Shown here: one piece after another, positions 46,938-59,758 of the stretch | How the letters are laid out: each line of letters opens with the position of its first letter | How positions within the stretch are numbered: the stretch's first letter is position 1 | Assembly: GCF_958450345.1 (NCBI RefSeq) | Contig: NC_088780.1 | Coordinates: forward strand, 119,178,226 to 119,242,225 | Reading direction: 5' to 3' | DNA length: 64,000 nt | From: Calliphora vicina | Lineage: Eukaryota; Arthropoda; Insecta; Diptera; Calliphoridae | Made by a program: the position numbers and the translations under genes | Notes under the pieces: generated by a model | Databases searched by the model: none | Told to the model about the DNA's origin: nothing | What the model saw: only the letters and a program-made list of their open reading frames with translations

Positions 46938-49871
46938 ATATGTTCTTAAATATCTTGCAAAGGGAATTTATAGCCCGGACCTCGGTACAGTCAACAGAGT
47001 CAAAGCAATCTAGTCTAGTAGTCACTAGCCATCTACACTAAAAAGTGGATTACGCACATTTTCCTTATTATTAAAGGATTTTTCAGACTACAGTATGAGT
47101 ATTAATACTTGTCAAAAACTCATGTATCATAATCGCACTTGAAAATTAAAAGAAAAACAATGTAAATATATTTTCAAATGGAATTTGATTACTTTGAATG
47201 TATTCGAATTTTCAAATTCTCTTAAAATGTAACCACAAACTGTTTTTGACTTCTACTAAAAATTGTAAAATTTGGAGTTAATACCCTTCTGTTGATCAAG
47301 TGCGATATATTCCATAGAAATAGTATGTACCATAGAAAAATACACATATAATCTAATTAGGGATATGTTACAAAGTTCCAATGTATTTTATATTGACGTT
47401 GTCGAAAAAATTACTTGGTACCAAAAAATAGATTTATTTTATTAAACAATAATTTTAAGTATAAAAATGAAAATTTAATAGTTCTTTAAAGATTTGATAC
47501 TCAGACTCATTTCCACTATTAAGTAGTTTGAGCTTGTGTTTATGCAGCATTCGCTATTGCTTGTGTATTATGGCAGTCGCAGAACATTTCAAATTTTCTT
47601 TTTGTGGCATTGACTTGCTGCATTTAAGTTGTTGGCTTCCTGATATCTCGAGACAATGATGACCTTTACAAACTTTTTGAAACACGGTGTTGATTCTTCA
47701 AAACAATCCTGCTGACTTCTGATATTTGTATACTAATAATAAAGCGAAATTTAAATTTAAATTATTGTTATTGAGGAATAAGCAACAGTATAACTAATTA
47801 AAATTTGTTGAATTTGAATAAATAAAAGTAATATCACAAAACCTCCGTCCACTTTTTGGATCTGTCATCTTTTAGATCCAAGATTTTTTAAATCTGTAAA
47901 TTTTTTCAAAACGATAACGATGTGCACTTGAATGAATCAAATAATAAAGCAGAACAAATATGTATAAATAAATGCAGACAGAATGAGCTGAGTTTTTGTA
48001 GTGTTATGCTGGAAACTTCGAAATGCTTTTCTGATTCGATTGATATGTATTCCTTCAACATATTAAGAAAAAGGCTGTTCATACGGACACTATTACATAC
48101 ATAGTTGTTAATTAAATGTTTAATATTATTGAAATATGTACTTCCAATAACGTTTTAAATCGTATCTCCAATGATTTCTCGCATGAAGATAACTTTTTTA
48201 TTTGTGATGTTTTCAGTAGCCTACTTTGCAGAACTAAATATCTCAGCCCAGCGGTTACGTAGATTTGCATACAATTATGTGTTGATACCATTCAACGGAA
48301 GATTTGATACAAATGGGCAAGAAGTCTAACCTGTGTAAAAAATTAAAAATTATATTTTATTATATATATTTACATCAGTTTATTATAAATTTAATATTTT
48401 CTTGAAATACCTCAAATTAAACATAATATTGCCTAATTTCGCAAAGTACCTCAGCTCGGTAGTTAGGTTGTATTTGATGCTATGACAAGATGACAAATTT
48501 GACAAACAAAAAAGTAGTGAACTCGTGCAGTCTTTTGTAAATACTCCTGAAGATACAAGATGGTCTCAATCGCTATTAAACTCTACTTGTGCATTTCCTT
48601 TACAATCTTCCATGTTTAACATCTCATCGTACCTCAACAATCAAGTTCTTAATGATATTCGTATAGCAATATTTTTAAATATTATGAGAAAAGTTTCAGA
48701 GCATTCCTCTTTCTCAACAATTCACAGACTATAGATGACAACTAGATAGGTTGTAAATGAAATCCAAGAACATAAGTTGGTTGTCAAAAACCTAATTAAT
48801 GAGAACTGTATTTTGTTATTGGATCTAACACATGTGGGAAACGGATACATCTTGTTTGATTTTTTTCATTTTCATTTTTCTCCACTTCTGTTCTGTTCTG
48901 TTCTATTTATTTATTCTATGTTAACAGGTTTTCAGCAGTCGTTTGATTGTCTAAGTCGAAATTAGTTTGAATCATAGCTTCGAATTAACTAATTCATTCC
49001 AAAATAGCAATCATTCATCGTTGAATGAATACAAAATGCACTGATTCAATTTTTTGTAAATACAAATCTTTTCACATTGAATTGTATTGATTTAAGCCTA
49101 TGTGTAATAGATTTGAATTTAAGAAAAATTTAATCGCTCAAACAATTTTATTAAGATGTATTTTAATTAAAGAAAACATGAATGATTCAATAAGAAATTA
49201 ATTCTATAAATCGTCATCTGAAATGCAAAAGGGCGTAACAACCAAACATTTCAAAATTGTGTTTTTAATGGATATTGGTACAGTGCATCAAGGCACACGT
49301 GTTCAAAGTTTTAGCTTTCTATTTTTAAAAATAACGACTTTATTAAAGAAAGAAAATTATATATGTATGTAGCCACGACACAACATATTATTTAATTTTA
49401 TGTCTTTTTTTTAATGTTTTCAAAATACCTATGCACAGAAAACGGCACAGATTATTACAGATATGCAACAAATGTCAGTTGTCAAAAAAGTAATATCGAA
49501 TCGTTGTGGTTTGCAGAGCATTTACCACATCGCATTTAGTGAGCCAGGCCCTAAAATGCGATAAACGATAATTTTACATTTCAGATTTTGTGGATTTATC
49601 TTGACAGATTGATAATGCAATAGTAATGTAAAAAGTACAACTTTATAATATTTATGTTCATATTCCAATTAAAAAAAATTTGGAGTAAAAATTTCTTTAT
49701 TATTAATTTTTTTCTGTGTACTGAAGGCAAATAGTATTTAATTCAAAAAGTAATTTGAACAATTGGAGATTGGAGGTTTTCAAGCCAAAGTTATCAAAGT
49801 AATCTTGATGTAGGTGCAAAATTTAGCATAAGAAAAGTTTTACAATTGATAAAACTGTGTACTAATTTTTT
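46938..49871. other. Gene-free stretch between Past1 and endoA
   Basis: About 2.9 kb of AT-rich sequence. The 60-69 codon frames at 47922-48104 and 48525-48734 have no recognisable motif. No element was recognised. Confidence 0.45.
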
Positions 49872-50077
49872 GAACTTGCACACTACAACGATTACCATAA
49901 TCGACTAAAGACATTTCTGGAAAATATAGTAGGTGTGAAGAGTTGGATTTTCCAATATGTAGTAAGAAATGTTAGAACTTGCACACTACAACGATTACCA
50001 TAATCGACTAAAGACATTTCTGGAAAATATAGTAGGTGTGAAGAGTTGGATTTTCCAATATGTAGTAAGAAATGTTA
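49872..50077. repeat. Perfect tandem duplication, 2 x 103 bp
   Basis: The unit starting GAACTTGCACACTACAACGA at 49872 is repeated without a visible mismatch from 49975. Either a very recent duplication or an assembly artefact. Confidence 0.93.
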
Positions 50078-50374
50078 GACAGTTAAAAAAAAGTTTTTGT
50101 ACTTTTTTGCATTTTTTATATCAACAATGAAAATTATGACACCACAAATGACATTTTAGATAAAAACTCAATTACATTTATATAATATACACAGTGGAAC
50201 AATTATAACAATGTTTGTATTATAGTCATTATTCCAATAACAATTATTCATGATTAAGCACAAAATAGTTAAGCCCAATGTTGTATGGATAAAATATGTA
50301 TACTAATGTAAATCAATAATATATTGTAATTTGTATGTGTTTACACTACAGTGCTCCAAAAAAATTAAATTGTG

Positions 50375-51350
50375 AATTTTGAACATCACCTCCTCCAGGG
50401 GAAGAAATGAATTTTGTTTAGTTTTTGCTAACATTTTGGCTTATATAATTTATATTGCCTTCGAATGTAAAATAATCGAAATGTGTACGTAATTTTCTTT
50501 CTAATGAGATATAAAAGACAAAAATTGGTTTAAAAAAAGTTAATATTAATAAAAATTCCCAGGCCATTTGTCTCAAGCTACTTGAATAATAAATGTAGAA
50601 AAAAAATTGGAATAATTAACCCTTAACGGCCAAATAATTATTAATCCTTAAAGTCCAAACTGACCCCAAACTTTTAAAATCATGAAAACCATTTTCAATT
50701 TGAATAGTGCTAATCTCAAAAATGTTTTATTGTGTATTAGAAAATAGTAAATTAACCCATTTTGAACAATATTCACAATTTCGACCCACCGTTTTTAAAA
50801 GACAAAATTTGCATTTATACCTGATTTTTGTACAATAACGTTATTAATTTGTTATTTTTTATTCAGTTTATTTAATTCTAAAATAACATTCAAATTGACA
50901 ACGTTTTTCAAGTTTAATAGTTTGGGGTCATTATGACCCCAAGTGTGTTAAAGGATTAATTTATATTTTTGGGCTGTAATCGTAAGACTTTAAGATATAT
51001 TTATCTCAAGTATTATAAAAGTCGACCCAAAAATATATATATATAAAATAATTGGAATTTAATGGGAATATTTATCAAAATGTGTTAATTTCTTCATACA
51101 TTTGTTATTCAAGTGGCCTCAGATATGTTAATGGACTGGGGAATTTTTAATAAGATTAACATGTTTAAATCAATTTTTGTATTTTACATCTGATTAGAAC
51201 GATAATTATGTACACATTTCGATTGTTGCATTGATAAGCAAAAATAATTACTGAATGCCAAAAATTGAATAAAATGAATTTTGCCCTTGTAAATGCATCT
51301 CAAAACTTCAGAAACATTGCGACACCAGTTAACGTTATCCTACCATCCTA
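50375..51350. mobile_element. Decayed copy of the 2.1 kb palindromic element
   Basis: Blocks of the 21929-24041 element recur in the same order and symmetry: TCGAAATGTGTACGTAATTT, CAGGCCATTTGTCTCAAGC, AACTGACCCCAAACTTTTAA, GGGGTCATTATGACCCCAA, and TGCCCTTGTAAATGCATCTC / AAAACTTCAG at the right. It is about half the length and far more diverged, so the two copies have different ages. Confidence 0.72.
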
Positions 51351-52128
51351 ATTTGTTTCTACATTGTTTTCTCAAAATATATCTACAATCCATAGTGTAC
51401 ACATTTTCACCCAGTGTCAATGACAAAATAGGATACCAAAAATGTTGTACAAAAAAAAAAAAAAAGAGATGGACGATTAAAGGAAAACAGTAAAGAAATC
51501 AAGTGTAACCATGAATGAATGAAAAATATACGCCCACATAACAACGTGCTTTTATTTTTGTTTGTGTTATACTACGCGTAATAGTATCGTTATTGTAGTA
51601 TTAAGAGAAGGGTGTACAATGTATACAGAGATTTACTAATTTTTACAGGGTAGTTGTAAGAGGGGAGAGAGTGCAAAATTAATACAATAAAATACTCCAT
51701 ATTAAAGAAACCATAAATACGTTTATAGACAAAGAATAAGCAGAAATAAGCAGGAAATGATTTAACATGGAGAAATAAAAAAACTAAAAGGGATGCTAAG
51801 GAGGTCACAACTATTTATCTGATGATTCCTTGTTTTAAAACCCCCAACTATTGAATGAAGAATGCTGACGCAATATTTAACTTTAACTATAAAAGAACAT
51901 TTGAAATGAAAATGAGCATTTATTATGAAACATGTTTTGAAATTATGTATAATAAATAGAATAGTTTAAACGAGTTAAAAGAAATAACCAAAATTTAAGT
52001 TTGCTTTTATTAAATAAATAAAGAAAAAAAAAACTCATTTGTTAATCAGTTTTGTATGTTGGCTAGTTTAGTGTTAATTTGTAAAATAAATATGTATTAA
52101 TATAATATAAATTTATTTATAAATAATT
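51351..52128. other. Gene-free stretch
   Basis: AT-rich; no supported feature. Confidence 0.5.
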
Positions 52129-52275
52129 GCCCAATTCACAATTGGTGTTGTAGCGTTGTATCGTTGTATGTCGTAATTTTTTTATTAATGTTTTGTTTTT
52201 GTTTCGAAAAATTTGTTTGAAAAATATTTACGACATACAACGCTACAGCACTACAACATCAATTGTGAATTGGGC
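52129..52275. mobile_element. 147-bp MITE
   Basis: GCCCAATTCACAATTGGTGT, TGTAG, CGTTGTATGTCGTAA at 52129-52174 is mirrored at 52228-52275, giving arms of about 45 bp with a small insertion. Confidence 0.8.
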
Positions 52276-53604
52276 ATATATAAAAGATCTTTAGCACTTG
52301 TTTAGGGAAATTTAAAAATCGTTTCGATTTGATTTCTTTGGCAGTTGCATCAGTTCATATGTACATTAATATAGATTTGAAATTATGTATTTATTAGTAT
52401 GTATATCAATTATGGGAATATTTAATGTTAACGAATTTCCATACAGCATTAATAACCCCAATATTTTTTTAGAAGTATTCCAGTATTCCATCAATTGACG
52501 TAAGATGCAACTCATACAATTCATTGATCTGTTCGCGCACTAGTCAGATATGGATGTGTTTTATTAATTCATTTCAGGCGTGCCAGATTTGCCGATATAT
52601 CGCCAGTTTTTCTAATTTTTTAACTCAAAAATAGCACAGTACCGATATGCCGATTTCAGATATATTTTATAATTGTTAATAGAATTAACAAGGTATTTTA
52701 AAGCGATTTAAGAAAAAATTAACTATTTATGTTTGTAATGAAAGGCTTCATAATACATATCTTAGATGTATATTTGTTGAATTTGTAGATGTTAATTTTT
52801 CTTCAAAAATTATTCTATTCTTGATATCTTGAAATAATTCCCCTGAAACAAAGTATTAAGGATTCAAAATTTCTGAACTATTGTCAATTTAAAACAACAT
52901 AAATTTTAAAACAATTCTAATCTAAAATAAGCTGATTCTTTGAGTAAATTTCAGTATTAAATAAATACAAATGTTCATGAAATTTTTTAGTGAAGTTATT
53001 CCTTGTAATGGGTTTATTTATGTTAAAGAGTAGTTAAAATTTGTAAGTACATATATTTCTCAATATTTTTCACATTGCGGATTTTTAAAATTAAAGTGCC
53101 AATTTTGCAGATTTTTAATTGAATTTATTTTGCAGCCCTGGGAGTTATTGTGTAATTCGATTCGAATACAATGTATAAAGCATACAAACTCGAACGAATT
53201 TCTTTTCGAAAGGAATTACATAATAAACACTCTGAATAGGAAGCTCTATATATAGTTCCAAATTCGTAAATTGAACACACCAAGGCGAATCTAATTAGAA
53301 TAGCGGATAACGCTTTAAAGGCCTGTTAACATATCAAATATATGAACCATAGTTAATTGTACGTAACCACAAATATATCAAAATTAAAATACACAAGTTT
53401 ATATGAAAACGATTATTTTGACGCCATTACTCGACCACCATTACCGCAGTAGCTAACTTAGCTAATTTCTATTTTCGTAGGTGACAATGAACTGAACTAG
53501 TGCATAATGAAATAAATGAGAGCTTAAAAATATTTTATTTAACAAAAAAATAAAATATTATAAAGGCATTACTGTCGTTTTCATCATAATTAAGTAGTTT
53601 TAAG
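52276..53604. other. Gene-free stretch with a possible old repeat
   Basis: GTGCCAGATTTGCCGATATA near 52580 and GCAGATTTTT ... GCAGCCCTGGG near 53110-53142 look like weakly inverted ends of an old non-coding element of about 570 bp. Otherwise AT-rich spacer. Confidence 0.35.
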
Positions 53605-53930
53605 CAGAGACCAAAAATAACTGTTATTAAATTTTTTGAGACTGAAAAAGTTAGGCATAAATCAATGAATAATTTTTACGTTTTCAAATAAGAGTTATTC
53701 ATAATAAATATTTTTTTTCGTTGCTCATAACTTTTATTTTCGATTTATATTTTTTTACGTTGCCTAATAAGAGTTATTCTAAAAAATATATTTTTTTCGT
53801 TGCTCATAACTCAAATGAAGTTTCTTCCGTCACCTTGATTGCATTTTATTAGTACATACATTGTATTTAACCTTAAAGTCGCAAAAAATAAGCTTGGTAT
53901 GAGATTGATGGTTTTTATTGTGTTTTTTAA

Positions 53931-54842
53931 TTATGAAGAATTTTGTTTCACAATCAATGTTTTAGCAAACGCATTGTCCGCCAAGTTGCACCTTTTCTCA
54001 GTCAACAAAATACGCAAAGCAGAAAATGCTCTTTCAACAGAAAGCCGTTTAGCCGGCAGTGCATACACGCAGAGAAAAAATATAGTTGGGCATGGTTACT
54101 GTAACCATTTCAATATTGTTACAAGTTTTTTAACTATATTATAGTCACAGTAACCATTTACATGATTGTGGTAACCATAATATGGTTAACTTACGATTCA
54201 CATGATTGTCTCAACCATATATATGGTTACAGTAAACATATATATGTTTGTGACAACCATTTATATGATGAAGGACTTATCATATTATGCTCTCGGCTTA
54301 AGGCTTATCATAATCTGAGAACAACATATTATGATAAAATTATTCATCATAAATATGGTTGCCACAAACATATATATGTTTACTGTAACCATATATATGG
54401 TTGAGACAATCATGTGAATCGTAAGTTAACCATATTATGGTTACCACAATCATGTAAATGGTTACTGTGACTATAATATAGTTAAAAAACTTGTAACACT
54501 ATATAAATGGTTACAGTAACCATGCCCAATTATATTTTTTCTCTGCGTGTAGACAATATGAACCAATTTATTTAAAAATTGCAAAAGTATTCTTTTTCTC
54601 TTCCTAATATTGCAACAAATCGGCTTCTACGTCCAGTCTCATAGGTTTAAAGCTCTGTATTTCAGCTATAGCTGCTAATAACTCTCGCGATGTATTGCCT
54701 TTGTCATCTTCTGAAGATAAATCCACTTCAAGTTCTCTAATTGATGTTCCGAACAACGATGACGTATTTAGATTCGTCGATTCGTCAATCAGAAAATCGG
54801 ATATTGATTGAAGTGGAGATACTTCAGGTGAAGTTAAATCGA
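53931..54842 (-). pseudogene. hAT transposase C-terminal remnant, split by a MITE
   Basis: Minus-strand translation from 54842 gives DLTSPEVSPLQSISDFLIDE, SSEDDKGNTSRELLAAIAEI, MRLDVEADLLQY, then a stop (TAG) where hAT proteins usually have tryptophan, EEKKNTFAIFK, and a further break. After the MITE insertion (54549-54066) it resumes as LPAKRLSVERAFSALRILLT, EKRCNLADNAFAKTLIV and stops at 53931. RLSVERAFSALR is the hallmark of the hAT C-terminal dimerisation domain. The N-terminal half, including the zinc finger and most of the catalytic domain, is missing, so the element was already internally deleted. Confidence 0.87.
54066..54549. mobile_element. 484-bp palindromic MITE built of GGTTAC/GTAACC motifs
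   Basis: CACGCAGAGAAAAAATATAG at 54066 is mirrored at the right end, with TA at both flanks (54064-54065 and 54550-54551). The whole element is nearly one palindrome centred at about 54305. Each arm is a chain of short palindromic motifs such as TGGTTAC-TGTAACCA, CCATATATATGG and ACATATATATGT. The 80-101 codon frames across it (54162-54404, 53839-54144) are artefacts. Confidence 0.9.
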
Positions 54843-55103
54843 AAATAAAAGTTATGAGTAACGAAAAAAAAATATTTATTATAAATAACTCTTATTAGGC
54901 AACGTAAAAAAATATAAATCAAAAATAAAAGTTATGAGTAACGTAAAAAAATATTTATTATGAATAACACTTATTGAAAAGCAAAACTTATTTTCATTGA
55001 GAATAACTATTATTTAAAGAAACAAAAATTTATTTCTACAATATAACAGTTATGGCTAATTTTTTTAGATATTTCTTATAACAGTTATGTCTCTGGTTTT
55101 AAG

Positions 55104-58100
55104 ACTATAGGGCGACACTTGCTGCCAACGGCATTTGTAGTCGTGTCGCTGTGTAGCCAGCTGTAGTCTATGTGTTTAAATCATGTTATATTTTGCAATT
55201 GTGCTTAAAAAATTTATCTTGAATTTCTTGATGAAATTAGTCAACATCTTAAAATTTTCTATTAAATATAAACATTAATAAGTTTACGGTGAATCTGCAA
55301 ATTTCTTTTAAATATCTTTTATCTAATTTGAATTCCATTGAGCGAGCGCAAACCTTAAATGCTTCCATTCCAACATAATTAAACTTTCCATCACGTTCGT
55401 CGGAGACCTGAAAGATATTTATCAAATTTAATTTTGAATGATAACAATTAAGGCTTGTGTGCGATGGAATTAGTGTACGAAAAAAAGAAAATAACTTCTA
55501 TTAAACCTAGAGAGAAATCATGGAACTAATCGCTCGCTTAAAGAGGTGGTAATATTGCACCACCTTATTGTGTTAGAGTTGCTAGAACATACCTGGATAC
55601 GGGCCTCTAGAGCAACCTATTGCCTTATGTATTGATAAAACATATTATTATCAATGTCCCAATAAGAGCTTTCAGTCTTTTTGTTTATTTCCATAGTTCA
55701 ATGGGTGAAAGAATATAGAGAATACTGGAAGTTTGTTTACAAAAAAAAATAAACTAAATTATTATTATTATGCAACCACAAAAAAGGAATAAGGAAGTTA
55801 ATTGTAATTGTATAATTACATGTAAACAGAAGGGAAATAATTTCAAATCTCCCTTAAACAAGTTGCGAAGCTGTTATAAATTATAGTGTTTTGAGTAAAG
55901 TGTTTTAAGTAATTATAATTAATGTAGTTTTGTTTTTATAATAATATAATTTATTGTTTTTTTTTTGTATTATTAATAAATATAACTGTGGTATTTTTTG
56001 TTGTTTTGCAAATTACAATTATTATTGTTTTGAGTTCATTTTATTTTTAAATTTCAAAAAATAAAAGGACAAAAAAATCATTTTTCAAATTTTAATTATA
56101 CAATTTTTTTTTTTAATAGTAAGTATTAATATACGAGTATGTATATAGAGGCTTAATAGTTAAGGATAATCCTTGCCGAAACTCTGTTTAATATCTTTCC
56201 TTGGTTTTAAATATTTTATTTAATGTTTTTTTTCTGTCAATTATTAATTTGTTTTTTGGTTTATTTTATAAATATTATTGTTTTTGTTTTACTTGTTTAA
56301 ATAGGTAGGTAAGTATGTAAGTAAGTATATATAATATATATATTTATAATTAGTAGGGGGTGTATAATATAATTAATATATTCCAACATGAGACAGCATT
56401 TGTTTTTATTTGAATTTTTTGGTTTATTTTACCTTTAAAGATAAAACTGGTTTTATTCATTTGTTTAATGATTATTGTTAATTGTTGTTACATATAATGG
56501 TTATTTATAATTTCTGGAACCATTATATGGATGTCTTTTTAATTATTTTCTTTCGATTTCTATCAACTTTCATTTGTAGATATTGTTATTTGATTTAGGA
56601 TCCCTTTTCTATTAACTATATATTGAATTCATACCAGGGTTATTTTTTTATATATTTATATAAAAAACTCATTTAAAGAGTTCTTTTTTTATTTCAGTTG
56701 TTTTTTTATTTGTTATAATCATAATAATAAATATAGTTTAATAAATATACATGTATATAATTTAGTTTGTTATTATTTTTTGTTTGTATTAATTTAATTT
56801 ATTTTTAGCCTTAATAATTATAATATATAGTATAATTTAAATATAATAATAAATAACAAAATTAAACAACACACATTTATAATAAAGATAGAAAGGAGTA
56901 AAGAATTTTTTGATTTCTTTTAGGTTTTTATGTTTTTGTTTAAATTTTTATTTAAAAAAAATATCTATATTTTACTTTTTAAACAAGCAGTTTTAAAATA
57001 TTTATGTATGTATATATGTAACTAGCAGTTTTATTTTGTATCTATCTAATAATTAAATTTTGATTTTAGATAATTATAAAAATATATTGTTAAATAAAAT
57101 AAATAAAATTTAAACTTGATGACATGTTTATGGCAATTAAAGGCAAAACGTTTGCTAAAATAAAAATAAAAAGAAGAAAACAATAATAATATATATTAAA
57201 AAAAAAATAATAAAAAATCAAGAGCAAATTTAATTATAAAACAAACATAAAAACTGAAAAATGTTTGGCCATTATTAACGCATAATAATAATAATACTGA
57301 TATTAAAGAGTTGAAAAAATTAATTATTAATTAAATTTTTGAAAAAAATTTGTTTTTGCTTTTAAGAAATCTAATTTCAAATTTCCAAACAAAATATTAA
57401 CAATTTTGTTGATTTTTCAATACCAACCCAAATGCTATCTATGTCCTTTATAAGAAATACACATTCTGATGCTATTTAAACTATATTACAATTGTATCAA
57501 ATGTACTCTAATGTGAATCTCAATTTAAATACATGTAAATTTGTTTAAATAATAAATTTGTACAATAAATCAGTCTCTAATTTATATTACTCTAAAAATA
57601 AGAACGAACATTTTATAGCCATACTAAAATAATATAAAAATGATTCATATTCTTTTAATTTAATTTTTATGCGGTTACTGCTGCAGAATTTTTAGTGAAA
57701 AATAATATTCTAATTTGTTAATAGTCTAGCAAAAATTTACTAAAATATATGAAATGTAAATAAATTGTCAAAATAACATAAATTCGAAAACAATTTTAAT
57801 AAATTATGCAAAATATTAGAATGTATAATTTTTAATTTAATCCATAAAACCAACAAATGCTTAAAATAACAATTAAGATATCTATCATTTTTAAAATGTT
57901 TATTGTCAAATGGATCTAAATAACACATTAAATCCCTGTGGTATATTCAGAAATTAAGTACTATGTAAAGGATATACAAAAAAGAGAGATAAATGAATAA
58001 ATAATAATTGACCCACTTAGTCTTGTCAATTTGTCACTAACTTTTTGTGATGTTATTCTTTGAGAATATTTAAATAAATCAATTTGCTGTTGGCAACATT

Positions 58101-59758
58101 TCAAATTTCCACAAATAGCACAAAACTCGTGTGATACCTTTTAGAAAGTTCAAAGGATTCATTTGATTTTTTTATATAATTAAAAGATGTAGAGTATAAA
58201 ACTGCTTGTTTAAAACGTAAACAATAAATAACGAGCTCAAAAATACAGATAATAATAAACATTAAAAATATTTCCTTTTCTTTCTTTTGCTTTTCATATA
58301 AAGATCAAGGACATTTAAATAGTTATATAATATAGTCATAACTCTTAAGTTCTGTTAAATGTTTGTAAAAAAAAGTGGAACAAATATATAGTTTCTAAAG
58401 GTTTCATTTGATTATTTAACACTGGATAAAGTTGTCATTCATTTTACTCTAGATTTTTAAATATAATTGAAGGAGCTGGCCTTTAATTATATTTCATAAT
58501 TGAATATTGAAGGAAATAAAAGACATTAATTAAAAAAACAATACAATACAAAACATTATTAGTGACTCATGCTGCTAGTGCCAAAGATAAAATAGTAAAA
58601 TTAATATCGAAAGTTAAAAAAAGAAAATTTGATGAATACAAGATCCGCCTTAAAAATTGTTGTTGAAAACAATAAGTTTGAAAATTACTGGCATTTTAAA
58701 GGTTATTTTTTATTAAGAGGTCTATTTTTAATTTGACAAATAGTATGTTTTGTTTCATAAATAATCCACATAAGCAATTATGCAATGGACCATTTGTCAT
58801 CAAATAAACATTTTTTAACAATTTACTCGAATATGTGTACCATAATTAAAAGAGTGCAAATGTAATGTACCGATGAGAAATTCATACATCAAAATCATTA
58901 TTATCAAGGACGTTTACTATTGTAATTAGCATCAATGTCAAAGATTTGTCAATATGACAACTTTTAGTAAGTAGACGTAGTAGTAAATCTAGTGTTAAAT
59001 GTAAGCAAAAACACCTGTTAATTATAATCATATTAATTTAACGAGAGTATGAGAAGGAGGAAGAGGTTAAAAAATATAAAGAGAACGAGAAAAATAACGA
59101 AAAAAAAACAATTGTTATATTGACAAAATAAAAGTCAATTATAAAACTTGTTTATTATAAATATTATGGCATAGAAAAATTATATTATTATAAAAAAGAA
59201 AAATAATTACATTACTTTCAAAAAATAATAAGCATTTTTGCTGCTTTTATATTTTTTTGTAATTGAAGCATTATTTTCCATTTAAATAGTTTTTAATCCT
59301 TTATTTGTTTTTACTAAATTTTGTTGGTTTAGTTTTTTTTTGTTTTTTCATTAAAATTGAATTAGTTTTTTTTTTTAATTTTAGCTTTTCTTTGTGTTTT
59401 TTGTTTGTTTTGTAGATAAATTGTAATTAACATTTAAATTGTAAAATTTTATTTTAATTAATAATATAATTAATAAATTAGTTATTGTTTGCCAATTTTG
59501 TTTTATGTTTGTTTCATAGACACCAAAAAATAAATTACATACATATGTTTAATAAACTCACTTTTTTCTTTCATCTTTTCTTTTCAACGGTTAACTTTTA
59601 GCTTAAAAAATCATCTTCATCAATCTTGCATCATCCATCCATCTATCTATTGATTGATCAATCTATGCGTTTAAATGTGAATCATTAAAATCATCAGCCT
59701 CCTGGTTATTTGTTGTTGTAGTTGTTGCAGCTATATCGTTTTGAGAATTGGGGACAAT
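55104..59758. other. endoA 3' UTR and gene-free spacer
   Basis: 4.6 kb extremely AT-rich, with long A and T runs and TATATA tracts. The part next to 59758 must include the endoA 3' UTR. Many minus-strand AATAAA hexamers are present (e.g. near 59300 and 58700-58800), so its length cannot be fixed by eye. No ORF with a recognisable motif was found; the 62-codon frame at 57928-57740 is not credible. Confidence 0.5.

Larger units (their letters stand above)
53605..55095. mobile_element. hAT transposon with perfect 8-bp target duplication
   Basis: Termini CAGAGACC (53605) and the inverted end ...TCTCTG (55095) are flanked by GTTTTAAG on both sides (53597-53604 and 55096-55103), the 8-bp duplication expected of hAT. 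Long imperfect inverted subterminal regions carry repeated TAAGAGTTATT and CGTTGCTCATAACTTTTAT-type motifs. The interior holds a minus-strand transposase remnant and a nested MITE. Confidence 0.9.

Noticed and set aside
48525..48734. 69-codon plus-strand frame in the Past1-endoA spacer
   Set aside because: No motif, no homologue recognised, no splice signals that would attach it to a neighbouring gene.
53839..54404. 101- and 80-codon plus-strand frames
   Set aside because: Antisense to the hAT transposase remnant and translation of the palindromic MITE.
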